The translations under genes were made by a program, and so were the position numbers. From the NCBI GenBank assembly GCA_947173495.1, contig CAMWFQ010000003.1:124001-188000 (forward strand): a DNA stretch of 64,000 nucleotides, in the 5' to 3' direction. The first letter of the stretch is position 1, and the number at the start of each line of letters is the position of its first letter. Below the pieces are notes generated by a model. It saw only the letters and a program-made list of their open reading frames with translations, did not search any database and was not told the DNA's origin. Source of the stretch: an uncultured Lachnospiraceae bacterium (lineage in GTDB: Bacteria > Bacillota > Clostridia > Lachnospirales > Lachnospiraceae). Of the stretch, positions 48,998 to 58,503 are shown piece by piece.

Positions 48998-50422
48998 TTA
49001 CTCCTCTTCCCCTGTCTTTATCAACCTCTTTCTGCTCCACTTACCGGATCGGTATCGTACAAAGGAGATCAGGAAATTGGTTGTCCAGCCCATGGGAATT
49101 GCAAACCATACGGCCCGGACGCCCCATAGCGGTGAACACACAAAGGCTACCGTTACACGAATTCCCAGATTGACCAGATTGGCCAGGGTAAAGACCACCA
49201 CATCTCCTGCTCCCCGCAGCACCCCATCCGTGATCGCCTTCACACCGATGCAGATAAAGAAAAAGGCGATAAAGGATAAGTAGGCATTTCCCGTCTCAAA
49301 CGCCGCCTGCCCGCTGCTCTCTTCCAGAAAGGCGCCGATAATGGCTTCATGGAACAGGGTAAGGCTCAGACAGATGATCACGGCAAACACTGCCGCCATA
49401 CGAACAGCGGCAAAATACCCCTTTTTTACCCGTTCCGGCTTTCCCGCTCCGAGATTCTGCGCCGTAAAGGTTGAGACCGCATTTCCGGTGGCAATCATAG
49501 GGACAATACAGATGGATTCGATCCGTGTCCCCGCCGTATACCCTGCCAGCACGGAGGATCCATAGCCGTTGACCACAGACTGCACCAGAAGCATTCCGAT
49601 GGAAACTATGGACTGCTGAAGCATGGATGGAATCGCCACCCTGATCATACTTCCCAGCATCTGTACGTCAAACAGCCGAATCCTCTTCTGCCCCCTCTGG
49701 TCCGCTGTCTGCAGTTCCGCCGAATACTGTACTGTTTCCCTGATGGATTCCTCCTCTGTCCGGTGTGCTTTCAGCGCTCTCATCAGAAGCAGAAAGGATA
49801 CCACCGCAGAAATGCCCTGGGCCAGAACCGTAGCTATAGCCGCCCCTGCTATCCCAAAGCCAAAGCCCCTCACAAGCGCCAGATCCATCCCAATATTAAA
49901 CAGGGAAGAAAAGATCAGAAGATACAGCGGCGTTTTGGAATTTCCCATGGCATTGAAGATGGATGAGAGGATATTATACATAAACAGAAAAGGGAGACCC
50001 ACAAAATAAATATTCAGGTAAAGCAGCGCATCGCTCAGGATATTTCCGGGCGTATTGAGAGCTGTCAATATACTCCTGCCAAACACAAGCCCCACAGCTC
50101 CCATGAAGATACTCACTGCCAGAAAGCTGATCAGCGCCGTATACACAGAGGTTTTCATCTTCCCGTAAAGCCCTGCTCCCAGATATTGAGAAATGATCAC
50201 AGAGGAACCAATCCCGCCGCCTATGGCAATCATAATGAAAACCGTAGTCAGCGAATAAGAAGCTCCAATCGCTGCCAGCGCATCCTCTCCCACAAACTGT
50301 CCCACTATGATAGAATCCACCGTAGAATAAAACTGCTGAAACAGATTTCCCAGAATCATGGGCAACGCAAAGAAAAACAGAGATTTTCCCGGACTGTCCT
50401 CAAGCATGCTGTATTTTTTCAT
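48998..50422 (-). CDS. MATE-family efflux transporter
   Basis: A 474-residue, 12-helix multidrug/Na+ or H+ antiporter. LFFFALPMILGNLFQQFYSTVDSIIVGQFVGEDALAAIG at the N-terminus is the MatE signature and it repeats in the second half (VAIPSMLQQSIVSIGMLLVQSVVNGYG). The promoter ahead of it holds a perfect inverted repeat, suggesting repressor control. Substrate unknown. Confidence 0.94.
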   Translation of the reverse strand: MKKYSMLEDSPGKSLFFFALPMILGNLFQQFYSTVDSIIVGQFVGEDALAAIGASYSLTTVFIMIAIGGGIGSSVIISQYLGAGLYGKMKTSVYTALISFLAVSIFMGAVGLVFGRSILTALNTPGNILSDALLYLNIYFVGLPFLFMYNILSSIFNAMGNSKTPLYLLIFSSLFNIGMDLALVRGFGFGIAGAAIATVLAQGISAVVSFLLLMRALKAHRTEEESIRETVQYSAELQTADQRGQKRIRLFDVQMLGSMIRVAIPSMLQQSIVSIGMLLVQSVVNGYGSSVLAGYTAGTRIESICIVPMIATGNAVSTFTAQNLGAGKPERVKKGYFAAVRMAAVFAVIICLSLTLFHEAIIGAFLEESSGQAAFETGNAYLSFIAFFFICIGVKAITDGVLRGAGDVVVFTLANLVNLGIRVTVAFVCSPLWGVRAVWFAIPMGWTTNFLISFVRYRSGKWSRKRLIKTGEEE

Positions 50423-50491
50423 AGAGATTTGTTCCTTTCATCGCTCTCATTTCATATTCCTCCCGGAAATCTCTTCCTTAATGCAGATATA

Positions 50492-50520
50492 ATAATAACT
50501 CAGTAGTTATTTTACCACAA
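50492..50520 (-). promoter_or_regulatory. Promoter of the MATE gene with overlapping operator
   Basis: TTGTGG (complement of 50515-50520), 17 bases and TATTAT (complement of 50492-50497). AATAACT / AGTTATT (50494-50511, 4-base spacer) is a perfect inverted repeat between and over the boxes, as in MarR/TetR-controlled efflux genes. Confidence 0.55.
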
Positions 50521-50601
50521 AGTCATTATATAAGCATCAAAAAGATTCTTTGTGACAGTACCAAAGTACTGTCTACAACTGTCTACCGGATTATAGACAC
50601 A

Positions 50602-50637
50602 CAAAAAAATGGAAACCCTGTCAAAATCAAGGTTTCC
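50602..50637 (-). terminator. Terminator after tRNA-Thr
   Basis: On minus, GGAAACC pairs with GGTTTCC across a loop, followed by ATTTTTTT. Confidence 0.8.
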
Positions 50638-50652
50638 GCACTCTTAATCAAA

Positions 50653-50724
50653 GCTGCTGACGGGAATCGGACCCGTGACCTCCGCACTACCAATGCGACG
50701 CTCTACCGACTGAGCCACAGCAGC
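50653..50724 (-). tRNA. tRNA-Thr (anticodon GGT)
   Basis: A full cloverleaf of 72 bases on the minus strand: acceptor GCTGCTG/CAGCAGC, D-stem GCTC/GAGC, anticodon loop TTGGTAG (GGT, reading ACC), T-arm ACGGGTCCGATTCCCGT. The CCA end is not encoded. Confidence 0.96.
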
Positions 50725-50753
50725 CTGCGATGCTTCTTGCATCAACGAACTAT

Positions 50754-50783
50754 ATTCTATCACAGCATGATTTATTTTGTCAA
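50754..50783 (-). promoter_or_regulatory. Promoter of the tRNA-Thr gene
   Basis: A perfect TTGACA (complement of 50778-50783), 18 bases and TAGAAT (complement of 50754-50759), about 30 bases upstream of the mature tRNA. Confidence 0.75.
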
Positions 50784-50935
50784 TCACATAATGTAAAATC
50801 CTGCAAATTATCAAAATTCAGATAATTTATTCACACATGCCTTCATTTGGCCCGTACTAATTATATACTTTACCACAAAAATGATTACGAGTCTACTCTT
50901 TTTTTAATTAATTGATACAATAATAGTAACAGTTC

Positions 50936-51081
50936 GTTACTGTTCACGGCTCAGGAATGCGCACAGGCTGCGCATTCCGTGAGAACTTGAGGCAGGTGTG
51001 AGGGGCGATTTTTGCGTAGCAAAACCTGGAATATCGCCCCGAATTGTTGCTATGAGCGGCCCCCAGGCCGGGAAGAGTAAC
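50936..51081. mobile_element. Second MITE-like element, shorter relative
   Basis: Its ends GTTACTGTTCACGGC and GTTACTCTTCCCGGC (complement of the right end) share the terminal GTTACT-TTC-CGGC of the element at 9723-9941. The direct repeat AGTAACAGTTC occurs across both borders (50925-50935 and 51076-51086), so the exact target duplication is ambiguous (at least AGTTC). The 146-bp body holds a GGAATGCGCA/TGCGCATTCC hairpin and GGGGCGAT/ATCGCCCC arms. No coding capacity. Confidence 0.6.
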
Positions 51082-51148
51082 AGTTCAACCGGCCGGGAAG
51101 ACTGTACCTGTAATTTATAGCAATGCTTCGTAAAGAAAGGAGACAGAC

Positions 51149-52123
51149 ATGATCGAATTTACAGAAGTAAGCAAGATCTACCGGGTGGCAAAGCGTCAGG
51201 CGGGAATGAAAAATGCGGTAAAATCCTTTTTCTCCAGGCAGTACAACACTGTGCACGCTCTGCAGAATGTGAGCTTTTCCATCCGGGATGGCGAAATGGT
51301 AGGTTATATCGGCCCGAACGGAGCCGGGAAAAGCACTACCATTAAAATTATGTGCGGAGTCCTTACGCCGGAGAGCGGAACCTGTATGATCAACGGCCGC
51401 GTCCCATATAAGGAGAGGGTTGCCCATGTGCGCGATATCGGTGTGGTATTCGGCCAGCGCAGCCAGCTCTGGTGGGATGTACCGGTGATCGACAGCTTTG
51501 ATCTGATCCGGGACATCTACCGGGTGGATGAAAAAACCTATCGGAAGAATGTCAGCGAGCTGGCAGACCTTCTGGATCTGGGGGAAATTCTTCAGACCCC
51601 TGTCAGGACCCTGAGTCTGGGCCAGAGAATGCGGTGCGAGATTGCGGCTTCCCTCCTGCACAACCCAAAGGTATTGTTTCTGGATGAACCCACGATTGGA
51701 CTGGACGCCGTATCCAAGCTTGCCGTACGAAAGTTTATCCGGGAGCTGAATGAAAAGAAAGGCACTACCATTGTCCTCACTACCCATGATATGCAGGATA
51801 TCGAAGCGTTGACAGAGCGGGTCCTTCTGATCGGCAGAGGGCGGATCCTTCTGGATGGAAAACTTGATGATCTGAAAAAGCATATTTCAGAACGCAAGAC
51901 TATGGTCATTCAATACCAGGGAAACCCTCCCATATTGATGAAGGAAATGACACAGACGGAAAGTTCCCAGGGACGTATGAAAGTCAGTTTTGATCCCGGA
52001 GAGATTTCCGTATCAGGCGCTATCGCTTATTTTGCTGCGAACACAGAACTTCTGGATGTGTCGGTCGCAGACATTTCCACAGAGGAAATGGTTGCCGAAT
52101 TGTATAAGGAGTACCGCCTATGA
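51149..52123 (+). CDS. ABC transporter ATP-binding protein (ABC-2 exporter)
   Basis: A 324-residue ATPase. Walker A GPNGAGKST (about residue 54), Q-loop VFGQRSQLWWD, signature LSLGQRMRCE, Walker B VLFLDEPTIGLDA and the switch His in TTHDMQD. The last 80 residues form an accessory domain as in ABC-2 drug or antibiotic exporters. AAGGAGACAGAC precedes the ATG. It overlaps the first permease by four bases. Confidence 0.94.
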   Translation: MIEFTEVSKIYRVAKRQAGMKNAVKSFFSRQYNTVHALQNVSFSIRDGEMVGYIGPNGAGKSTTIKIMCGVLTPESGTCMINGRVPYKERVAHVRDIGVVFGQRSQLWWDVPVIDSFDLIRDIYRVDEKTYRKNVSELADLLDLGEILQTPVRTLSLGQRMRCEIAASLLHNPKVLFLDEPTIGLDAVSKLAVRKFIRELNEKKGTTIVLTTHDMQDIEALTERVLLIGRGRILLDGKLDDLKKHISERKTMVIQYQGNPPILMKEMTQTESSQGRMKVSFDPGEISVSGAIAYFAANTELLDVSVADISTEEMVAELYKEYRL

Positions 52124-52935
52124 GAGCAGAATTAAACGTATATTTTTCTATGTTCCGCATCCGTTTTAACCACAATCTCCAATACCGGGCAGTCGTACTG
52201 GGCGCTGTTCTCAAAGGCTTTTTGTGGGCGATGATGGAGATTCTGGGTTATCTGGCAATCTACCGCACAGGCGGAGATTCGCTGCCTATGGATTTTTCCA
52301 GTACGGTTTCTTATGTATGGGCACACCAGTCATTCATTGTCCTGTTTTCAGTGGTATTTGCAGACAGTGAGATTTATTCCTCGATCCGAACGGGAGCCGT
52401 GGTGTATGATCTGGCCCGTCCGGTGGGACTTTACGGAAGATGGTTTTGCCAGTCGGCCTCTAACCGCTTTTCGTTCTCTCTTGTAAACTGCCTGCCGGTC
52501 CTGATTCTGGGTATTCTCATGCCCGCGCCCTTCAGGCTCGTGCTGCCTGCATCCGCCCTGCAGCTGCTTCTGTTTCTGGTATCCACGCTGCTTGCTTTCG
52601 GCGTAACGGTGGCAATTGCCATGCTGATGTATGTTTCTCTTTTCTATTTTATTTCGCAAAGGGGGATCAGGATCATCGTCAGAATCACAACCTCCTTTTT
52701 CTCCGGAGGCGTGATTCCCCTCCTCTTTTTCCCCGGACCGGTGCGCAGGATCGCGGAGTGTCTTCCTTTTGCAGCCATGCAGAATATGCCGCTGCAGATC
52801 TTCTGCGGCACCATCAGCGGAGCAGATGCCGTAAAGGGAATCATGTTTCAATTATTCTGGCTCTGTATATTGATTCTGGCGGGATGGGCCGCTATGGGAC
52901 AGGCCACCAGAAAAGTAGTGGCGTTTGGAGGTTGA
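52120..52935 (+). CDS. ABC-2 type permease (PF06182-like), first subunit
   Basis: A 271-residue membrane protein with about six helices. It begins MRAELNVYFSMFRIRFNHNLQYRAV, the opening of the ABC2_membrane_6 (DUF990) family. The ATGA overlap with the ATPase and the next permease one base after its stop show a tight operon. Probably forms a heterodimeric exporter; cargo unknown. Confidence 0.88.
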   Translation: MRAELNVYFSMFRIRFNHNLQYRAVVLGAVLKGFLWAMMEILGYLAIYRTGGDSLPMDFSSTVSYVWAHQSFIVLFSVVFADSEIYSSIRTGAVVYDLARPVGLYGRWFCQSASNRFSFSLVNCLPVLILGILMPAPFRLVLPASALQLLLFLVSTLLAFGVTVAIAMLMYVSLFYFISQRGIRIIVRITTSFFSGGVIPLLFFPGPVRRIAECLPFAAMQNMPLQIFCGTISGADAVKGIMFQLFWLCILILAGWAAMGQATRKVVAFGG

Positions 52936-52936
52936 A

Positions 52937-53713
52937 ATGAAATTATACTGGAATTATTTTATAATGGAATTAAAAAGTCAGATGCAGTACAAAGCTTCTT
53001 TCCTTTTAACAATGATTGGACAGTTTCTGACTGCGTTCACCACCTTCTTTGGAATACAGTTTCTGTTTGACCGGATCGATGGTGTGGATGATTTTACTTA
53101 TGGGCAGGTGTTGCTGTGCTTTTCCGTCATCATGATGTCTTTTGCCATTGGTGAAATGATTGGCGGAGGACTGGCTGTCTTTCCTGATCTGTTGCGAGAA
53201 GGAAGCATGGACCGGATCCTTGTCCGTCCAAGAAGCATCCTTCTGCAGATTATCATGCCGAATATGGACTTCTCCCGTCTGGGACTTCTGGCGCAGGCCG
53301 CCATCGTGCTGGGCATTGCCATCCCTGCCAGCTCTGTTGTATGGACCTGGCAAAAGGTAGTGGTATTTATCCTGATGATTCTCTGCGGGAGCGTGATCTT
53401 CTTCTGCCTGTTTCTTCTGGTGGCGTCGATCTCCTTTTTCACCCTGCAGTCCCTGGATTTTATGGATATCTTTACCTATGGAATGCGTGATTTCGGAAAA
53501 TATCCTTTTTCTGTCTATGGAGAAAGTATCCTTATGTTTCTTACCTTTGTGATTCCGCTGGCACTGATTCAGTATTATCCGCTGCTTTATCTGCTGGACA
53601 GGCAAAACGGCATTTTGTATATACTCTCGCCCGTTTTATCTCTCTTCTTTGTGATACCTTCCGTACTTCTTTACAAAATCGGGCTTAGTAACTACAAATC
53701 CAGCGGATCATAG
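52937..53713 (+). CDS. ABC-2 type permease (PF06182-like), second subunit
   Basis: A 258-residue membrane protein, also about six helices, with MKLYWNYFIMELKSQMQYKASFLL at the start and LREGSMDRILVRPRSILLQ in a cytoplasmic loop, both typical of the same DUF990-type family as its partner. GGAGGTTGAA precedes the ATG at 52937. It is last in the three-gene exporter operon, followed by a terminator shared with the convergent MCP gene. Confidence 0.88.
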   Translation: MKLYWNYFIMELKSQMQYKASFLLTMIGQFLTAFTTFFGIQFLFDRIDGVDDFTYGQVLLCFSVIMMSFAIGEMIGGGLAVFPDLLREGSMDRILVRPRSILLQIIMPNMDFSRLGLLAQAAIVLGIAIPASSVVWTWQKVVVFILMILCGSVIFFCLFLLVASISFFTLQSLDFMDIFTYGMRDFGKYPFSVYGESILMFLTFVIPLALIQYYPLLYLLDRQNGILYILSPVLSLFFVIPSVLLYKIGLSNYKSSGS

Positions 53714-53741
53714 CTCCTTCGGATCATGAAGCTTATTGTAA

Positions 53742-53786
53742 CAAAAGAGCGAAAGCATTGACGTAATATGCTCACTGCTTTCGCTC
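53742..53786. terminator. Bidirectional terminator between the ABC exporter and the MCP gene
   Basis: GAGCGAAAGCA (53747-53757) pairs with TGCTTTCGCTC (53776-53786). On the minus strand it is followed by TTTTGT, on plus by TTAAC. Confidence 0.8.
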
Positions 53787-53807
53787 TTAACTATCTTGAT
53801 GAAAAAT

Positions 53808-54743
53808 TTACTGCTCCCTGATAATGGGTGCAACCTGAGCCATCAGATTATCGATATCCTCAAACATGGCGCTTTTGGTGGTTCCCAGACGGCTTGCTCT
53901 GTTAATATGCTTTACGACTTCTCTGTACTGGCTTCTTATCTTGTCAAAAAATCCGCACAGGGTACTGAGCGCCGTTTTGGAATCTCCAATCACCTCTGAT
54001 ATCTGTGTATGTACTTCTGTGGCTCCCTCCGCCGCACGGGTGATCTGATCGAACATTTCGTAAGTTTCCTGTACCTTTTCAAGGCTCTGGCCCAGCGCCT
54101 TCTTTGAGCTGTCAATACTCTCGCTCAGCTTATCCGTTCCCTGCTCCACATCTTTGATATCTGAATCCACTGCCGCTGCCAGATCTTTGATCTCATCCGC
54201 AAGCTTCTTTACCTCCACAGCAACTACGGCAAATCCTTTTCCCTTTTCACCCGCCCGGGCCGCCTCAATAGATGCATTGATCGCAAGGATATTCGTCTGA
54301 TCTGCAATGGACACGATCTGATTCATCCTCTTCTTGATGTGATCCACCGATTCCTGCAGCGTCATAAAGGTACTTCCCATTTCGTCAAAATGAGTCTCTA
54401 CCTCCTGAGAACTGTTTTTGAGGGTTTCTACCTCATTCTGGGCCTGAGAGACCGATTGTGAGATTTCATCCTTCACCGTCACAAACTGTTCTGAGACATC
54501 CTTAACACTTGAAAAATTCTGTCCCATGTCTTCCAGTTTTTCCTGAAATTGTTCTGTTTCTCCCAAAACACCGTCAAAAGAACTGCCTACCAGGCTCAAT
54601 TCCCACAAAGACTGTACTTCCTTCTGTACCAGATCTGTATGGTACTGTTTTAAGCTGTCCATCACATACAGAACCGGATACATTTCTTCTTCTCTGCTCT
54701 GTTTTTTCCCTGCTCCCTGTTTATTGTCTCCGCGAAACAGCAT
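53808..54743 (-). CDS. Soluble methyl-accepting chemotaxis-like protein
   Basis: A 311-residue MCP without any membrane helix or periplasmic sensor. A short N-terminal part (1-90) leads to the coiled-coil signalling domain with the hairpin tip [20 protein letters not shown] and [35 protein letters not shown] precedes the ATG. It is 17 bases after a FIST-domain gene, which probably supplies the sensing function. No che or flagellar genes are in the window, so it may feed another output. Confidence 0.93.
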   Translation of the reverse strand: MLFRGDNKQGAGKKQSREEEMYPVLYVMDSLKQYHTDLVQKEVQSLWELSLVGSSFDGVLGETEQFQEKLEDMGQNFSSVKDVSEQFVTVKDEISQSVSQAQNEVETLKNSSQEVETHFDEMGSTFMTLQESVDHIKKRMNQIVSIADQTNILAINASIEAARAGEKGKGFAVVAVEVKKLADEIKDLAAAVDSDIKDVEQGTDKLSESIDSSKKALGQSLEKVQETYEMFDQITRAAEGATEVHTQISEVIGDSKTALSTLCGFFDKIRSQYREVVKHINRASRLGTTKSAMFEDIDNLMAQVAPIIREQ

Positions 54744-54760
54744 GTCTTTTTCTCCCTCCC

Positions 54761-55816
54761 TTATTCAAATACAACACATGTCATGGATTGATTGACAAAC
54801 TGATTGTTATAGTGCTCTCCGTATCCCACAAGCCCCGCATGATTTCCCAGCGTGCTCATTTCCTTCAGATACTCCTGCATATAGCCGTTTTCAGAAAAAA
54901 GCTTATACCTGAAAAGACAATTAACAGAAAATACAGCCGACCGTTTCGGGAAATCCTGCGCTATCTTTTGAATCGTCTCCCTTACGATCTCCTTATAATC
55001 TCCCAGCTCCAGAAGAATCAGCACATCAGAATCATTTACCTGCCTGAAGCAGGCCAGCGCATTCCCGCTTACCTCCTTAATGGAAATAATACAGGTCTCG
55101 TCTCCGTTGATCTTTCCAAAGGGATTCTTAAAGGTCTGCGTTAAGATCTGCTGTTCCGTTACATGAAGAATGTCCTGATACACCTGCCTGGCAGGTTTCC
55201 CATTGAGAGCGCCCATAATGTATTTGGCTTTGTCCGTATCAGAGGCAATAAACCGATAATTCCCCATCTTGTGATAAATGTTTTCTTTGTACGCTCTGAC
55301 TCTGCCGCCCTGATTTCTCACAAGAGCGTAAGCCACTGCGTCCTCATAAATCCGACCGTTGACAGATACCTTCCCGCCATCGCCGGTTCCTCCTACCAGA
55401 GAAATATTCCGCTTTCTCAAAGCTGTATGTATCGTGGTCAGCACACAGGCATCATTGCCGGAACAAAAATCAATGCATATCGTGTCCGCCTGGGCCGCGT
55501 TTACCTTCTGCAGATCCTCCTCCAGCCTTCCAATATACTTTACCGGCATAACCGATACCTGCTCCAGCACATTCGCCGCTGCGCTGACCCCTCCCAGAAA
55601 AGCAACCACGCCCACACCATGCTCCGCCACACGGGTATCATAACACATCCCGATACATCCGATACTGGGCACCTGCGGGTATAGCTTTTCCAGTTCTTTT
55701 ACATGCTTCTCAAACTGATCACTGTTAGACATCAGCATAATCAACTGAGGATTCGTCAGCCCCCTGACGGCTTCTTTCAGATCCCCTCGCTGGCTCATAC
55801 CAAAAAACTGTCTCAC
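54761..55816 (-). CDS. FIST-domain sensor protein
   Basis: A 351-residue cytoplasmic protein with FIST_N (about 25-200; [23 protein letters not shown] and [10 protein letters not shown]) and FIST_C (about 210-340; [21 protein letters not shown] at the end). FIST proteins are thought to bind small ligands such as amino acids. A GTG start at 55816 after GAGAGGAATGGATA is likely. The partner soluble MCP follows 17 bases later. Confidence 0.88.
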   Translation of the reverse strand: MRQFFGMSQRGDLKEAVRGLTNPQLIMLMSNSDQFEKHVKELEKLYPQVPSIGCIGMCYDTRVAEHGVGVVAFLGGVSAAANVLEQVSVMPVKYIGRLEEDLQKVNAAQADTICIDFCSGNDACVLTTIHTALRKRNISLVGGTGDGGKVSVNGRIYEDAVAYALVRNQGGRVRAYKENIYHKMGNYRFIASDTDKAKYIMGALNGKPARQVYQDILHVTEQQILTQTFKNPFGKINGDETCIISIKEVSGNALACFRQVNDSDVLILLELGDYKEIVRETIQKIAQDFPKRSAVFSVNCLFRYKLFSENGYMQEYLKEMSTLGNHAGLVGYGEHYNNQFVNQSMTCVVFE

Positions 55817-55950
55817 TATCCATTCCTCTCTTCCTGTTCATTCTGATATTCTTACGTAAATGTTATTATACTTGATAGGAACAAACAGCGTCAAGAATAA
55901 ATCCTCAGTTTGTAACGATAGTAACTATTTGGCCTTTTGTAAGAATCCTT

Positions 55951-57132
55951 TTACCAGACAAACAACGATTTTCCTTTCAGTCGCAGGATCGCCTCTATTA
56001 AATAGTAATCGCCATAAATTATGGGAACCTCCGTATTCTCCCCTGTCGGATCATGATAGAAAAAGGTTCCGCCATCTACAATAGAATCAACCTCCGGATC
56101 CCAATTATTAAACTTCTCATCGCAGGCTCTGAGGATACGGAAAGCAGCTTCTGTATACAGCTTCTTCTCATGTTCCCCTACATGCTCCGCCAGCTCCAGA
56201 AGCCCGCATACTGTTATCATTGCCGCTGTGGAATCATATTTCACCGGCTTTTCCGGAGCCCGGTAATCCACCAGAGGAAGCCAGTCATTGACTGCCATAT
56301 TTGAAATGCAGTAATGCGCGCAGCTCTTGGCTGTATTTAAGAACGATTCATCTCCTGTATGCCGGTAGCTCAGCGCAAACCCATATACGGCCCAGGACTG
56401 TCCGCGGCTCCAGGAAGATCCTCTCTCATAACCCTGTCCTGCCGGATTATCCACAAACTCTCCCGTTTTTGCATCAAAGATTACAACATGATTACAGCTC
56501 CCATCCTCCCGCACAATATACTTCTGTGCAGTCTTTGCATGGCTTATGGCAATCTGTTCAAAGCGGGGATCATTGATCTCCCGGCCCGCCCAATAGAGCA
56601 GCGGAATATTCATCAGACAGTCAATAATCATCCATCCGCTCACATCATCCTTTCCGTTAAAGGATTCATTCCAGGCCCGGATATATTTTCCCGCTATATT
56701 ATAGCGGCCGGCCAGCAGATTCGCCACATGCAGCCCTCTGCGCCGGGAGTCCCTGTTTCCTGTCTTCCGGTAATTTGCCACTGAAGAGAGCAGATACATA
56801 AACCCCACATCATGATGCAGTCCTTCAAACCCGCTGATCGCCTCTTCAAGCCGTTCTTCCACACCCTCAGCCGTTTTTCTGTATGCCTCATCGCCGGTAG
56901 CCTCATACATCTGCCAGAGCATTCCCGGCCAGAATCCGTTGGTCCAGAAATAAATTCCTCCGGGAAAATCCAGATCCTGATACCTTCCATTGCGGGGACT
57001 GTATGGAATCATCGTCCCCACTCTGGCACACTCCTTTTTCATTTTGACCACCAACTTCTCATACACGTCGTCAACCCATTCCTGATCAGAGCATTTCATC
57101 TTCTCTAATCCGCCTGCATTTTTTTCCTGCAT
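55951..57132 (-). CDS. GH88 unsaturated glucuronyl hydrolase
   Basis: A 393-residue alpha/alpha barrel enzyme that hydrates and splits unsaturated uronic acids left by polysaccharide lyases. Asp108 in GLHHDVGFMYLLSS and Asp171 in WMIIDCLMNIPLLYWA match the catalytic pair of the family; WSRGQSWAVYGFALSYR is also diagnostic. No signal peptide. GGAGGACACG precedes the ATG at 57132. It is next to an AraC regulator on the same strand, 132 bases apart. Confidence 0.9.
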   Translation of the reverse strand: MQEKNAGGLEKMKCSDQEWVDDVYEKLVVKMKKECARVGTMIPYSPRNGRYQDLDFPGGIYFWTNGFWPGMLWQMYEATGDEAYRKTAEGVEERLEEAISGFEGLHHDVGFMYLLSSVANYRKTGNRDSRRRGLHVANLLAGRYNIAGKYIRAWNESFNGKDDVSGWMIIDCLMNIPLLYWAGREINDPRFEQIAISHAKTAQKYIVREDGSCNHVVIFDAKTGEFVDNPAGQGYERGSSWSRGQSWAVYGFALSYRHTGDESFLNTAKSCAHYCISNMAVNDWLPLVDYRAPEKPVKYDSTAAMITVCGLLELAEHVGEHEKKLYTEAAFRILRACDEKFNNWDPEVDSIVDGGTFFYHDPTGENTEVPIIYGDYYLIEAILRLKGKSLFVW

Positions 57133-57264
57133 CGTGTCCTCCATTTCTGCACAAACCGTAAAACCCGGATTTATGCCTCGTATTTTATTTTAGTTAATTA
57201 TAACACTAAAAAAAAACGCCGGTTAGAAATAACAGACAGCTTTTAGTAAAAACCCATATAAATT

Positions 57265-58464
57265 TTACAGAAGAGACCACTGTTCCTTCCGGTAGTTCTG
57301 TGGTGAAACTCCCTTGTTGATCTTAAATACCTTGGAAAAATAATTACTGTCCTCATATCCCACATAAGCGCTGATCTCCTGCACGCTCAGTCTGCTCTCC
57401 AGAAGAAGCTCCGCCGCTATCTCACAGCGCTTTTTCGCCAGATACTGCTTGAACGTCATGCCGGTTTCCTGACAGAAGACCTTTACCAGATGCTGCTGAT
57501 TGATTCCCGCCTCCTTTGCCAGCTCTTTTACGGTAATTGGCTTTGCCAGATGAATACACATATAATCGATGGCTTTCCTCACACCGGAAGAATAATGATT
57601 CTTCTGTTTCTCCTGTACTTCTCTGCAGACGCTCTCAACCAGCTCCTCTGTCAGATCCTTCAGTCCTGCGGCAAAAGTCGTACGCTGCATCTTCTGAGCA
57701 TATTCCTGGCTGAGAGAATCAATGACAACCGGACTCAGTCCCGCCTTCCGCGCCCCCATTCTCACCAGCGTCCTCATGATGGCGGCTCCGGTGATCTGAT
57801 CCTTGAGTTCATCTGAAAGAAATCTCAGTCCCGCACACACTTCCCTGAATTCTTCCATACATTCCCGGGCCTTTTCTGTTTCTCCCAGACTCACAGCCGT
57901 GATAAATTTCTCCTCCACATGATAGCGCCTGTTGATCATACGAATGTCCTCTCCACATTCCGGGAAAGGCAAATCCGCCTTCTCACATTCCATATCCATA
58001 TAAAGTCTTCTGACCCCGCGGACAATACCGCATTCATCTATATGCTCTGCTATAAGCAGGGCGATTTTGACCGAATAGTTCTGTTGAGAAACCGGAAACC
58101 GGCAGCGATAGGATTTATAAGACGAGATATCCGCCTCGGACGCCCTCAATCTGATCAGAAGACGTTGGGCAGCGCTTTCATTCCATCCCTCTTCCACATA
58201 AGGCCCCAGCAGTATCCACTTTTCCGCTGCCTTAAAAAGGATTAAATGAGATTGAAAGGGCTCCACTACATCATAGACCACTTTCTCCTTTCCCTTTTCA
58301 AAAAACTCCAGTAATCCTCCGGCTGTAAGTATTTTCTGGATCTCTGTGGAAAAGCAATATCTTCTTTCAAATTCCTTCAGAACCTCCGGATCCTCCTCAT
58401 ACACAGTCAGCTCCATGCCCGTCAGCGAAGGAACCAGAATCAATGCCGATTCAAGAAAATTCAT
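57265..58464 (-). CDS. AraC-family regulator with an unrecognised sensor domain
   Basis: A 399-residue regulator. The C-terminal 100 residues hold two AraC helix-turn-helix motifs (KPITVKELAKEAGINQQHL and YVGYEDSNYFSKVF). The N-terminal 280 residues include a PocR-like portion (WILLGPYVEEGWNE) that I cannot assign with certainty. The start at 58464 follows GGAG with 6 bases. It likely controls the GH88 gene downstream. Confidence 0.85.
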   Translation of the reverse strand: MNFLESALILVPSLTGMELTVYEEDPEVLKEFERRYCFSTEIQKILTAGGLLEFFEKGKEKVVYDVVEPFQSHLILFKAAEKWILLGPYVEEGWNESAAQRLLIRLRASEADISSYKSYRCRFPVSQQNYSVKIALLIAEHIDECGIVRGVRRLYMDMECEKADLPFPECGEDIRMINRRYHVEEKFITAVSLGETEKARECMEEFREVCAGLRFLSDELKDQITGAAIMRTLVRMGARKAGLSPVVIDSLSQEYAQKMQRTTFAAGLKDLTEELVESVCREVQEKQKNHYSSGVRKAIDYMCIHLAKPITVKELAKEAGINQQHLVKVFCQETGMTFKQYLAKKRCEIAAELLLESRLSVQEISAYVGYEDSNYFSKVFKINKGVSPQNYRKEQWSLL

Positions 58465-58503
58465 ATTGTTCTCCATTCCGGAGCATGTTTTTCGCACATT
58501 CGT

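Noticed and set aside
48908-49000. Purine riboswitch upstream of xpt
   Set aside because: The 90-base gap lacks the purine aptamer core and is too short with the MATE gene ending at 48998.
54509-55144. 211-codon plus-strand frame opposite the MCP and FIST genes
   Set aside because: Opposite two clear conserved genes, with no domain and unlikely composition.
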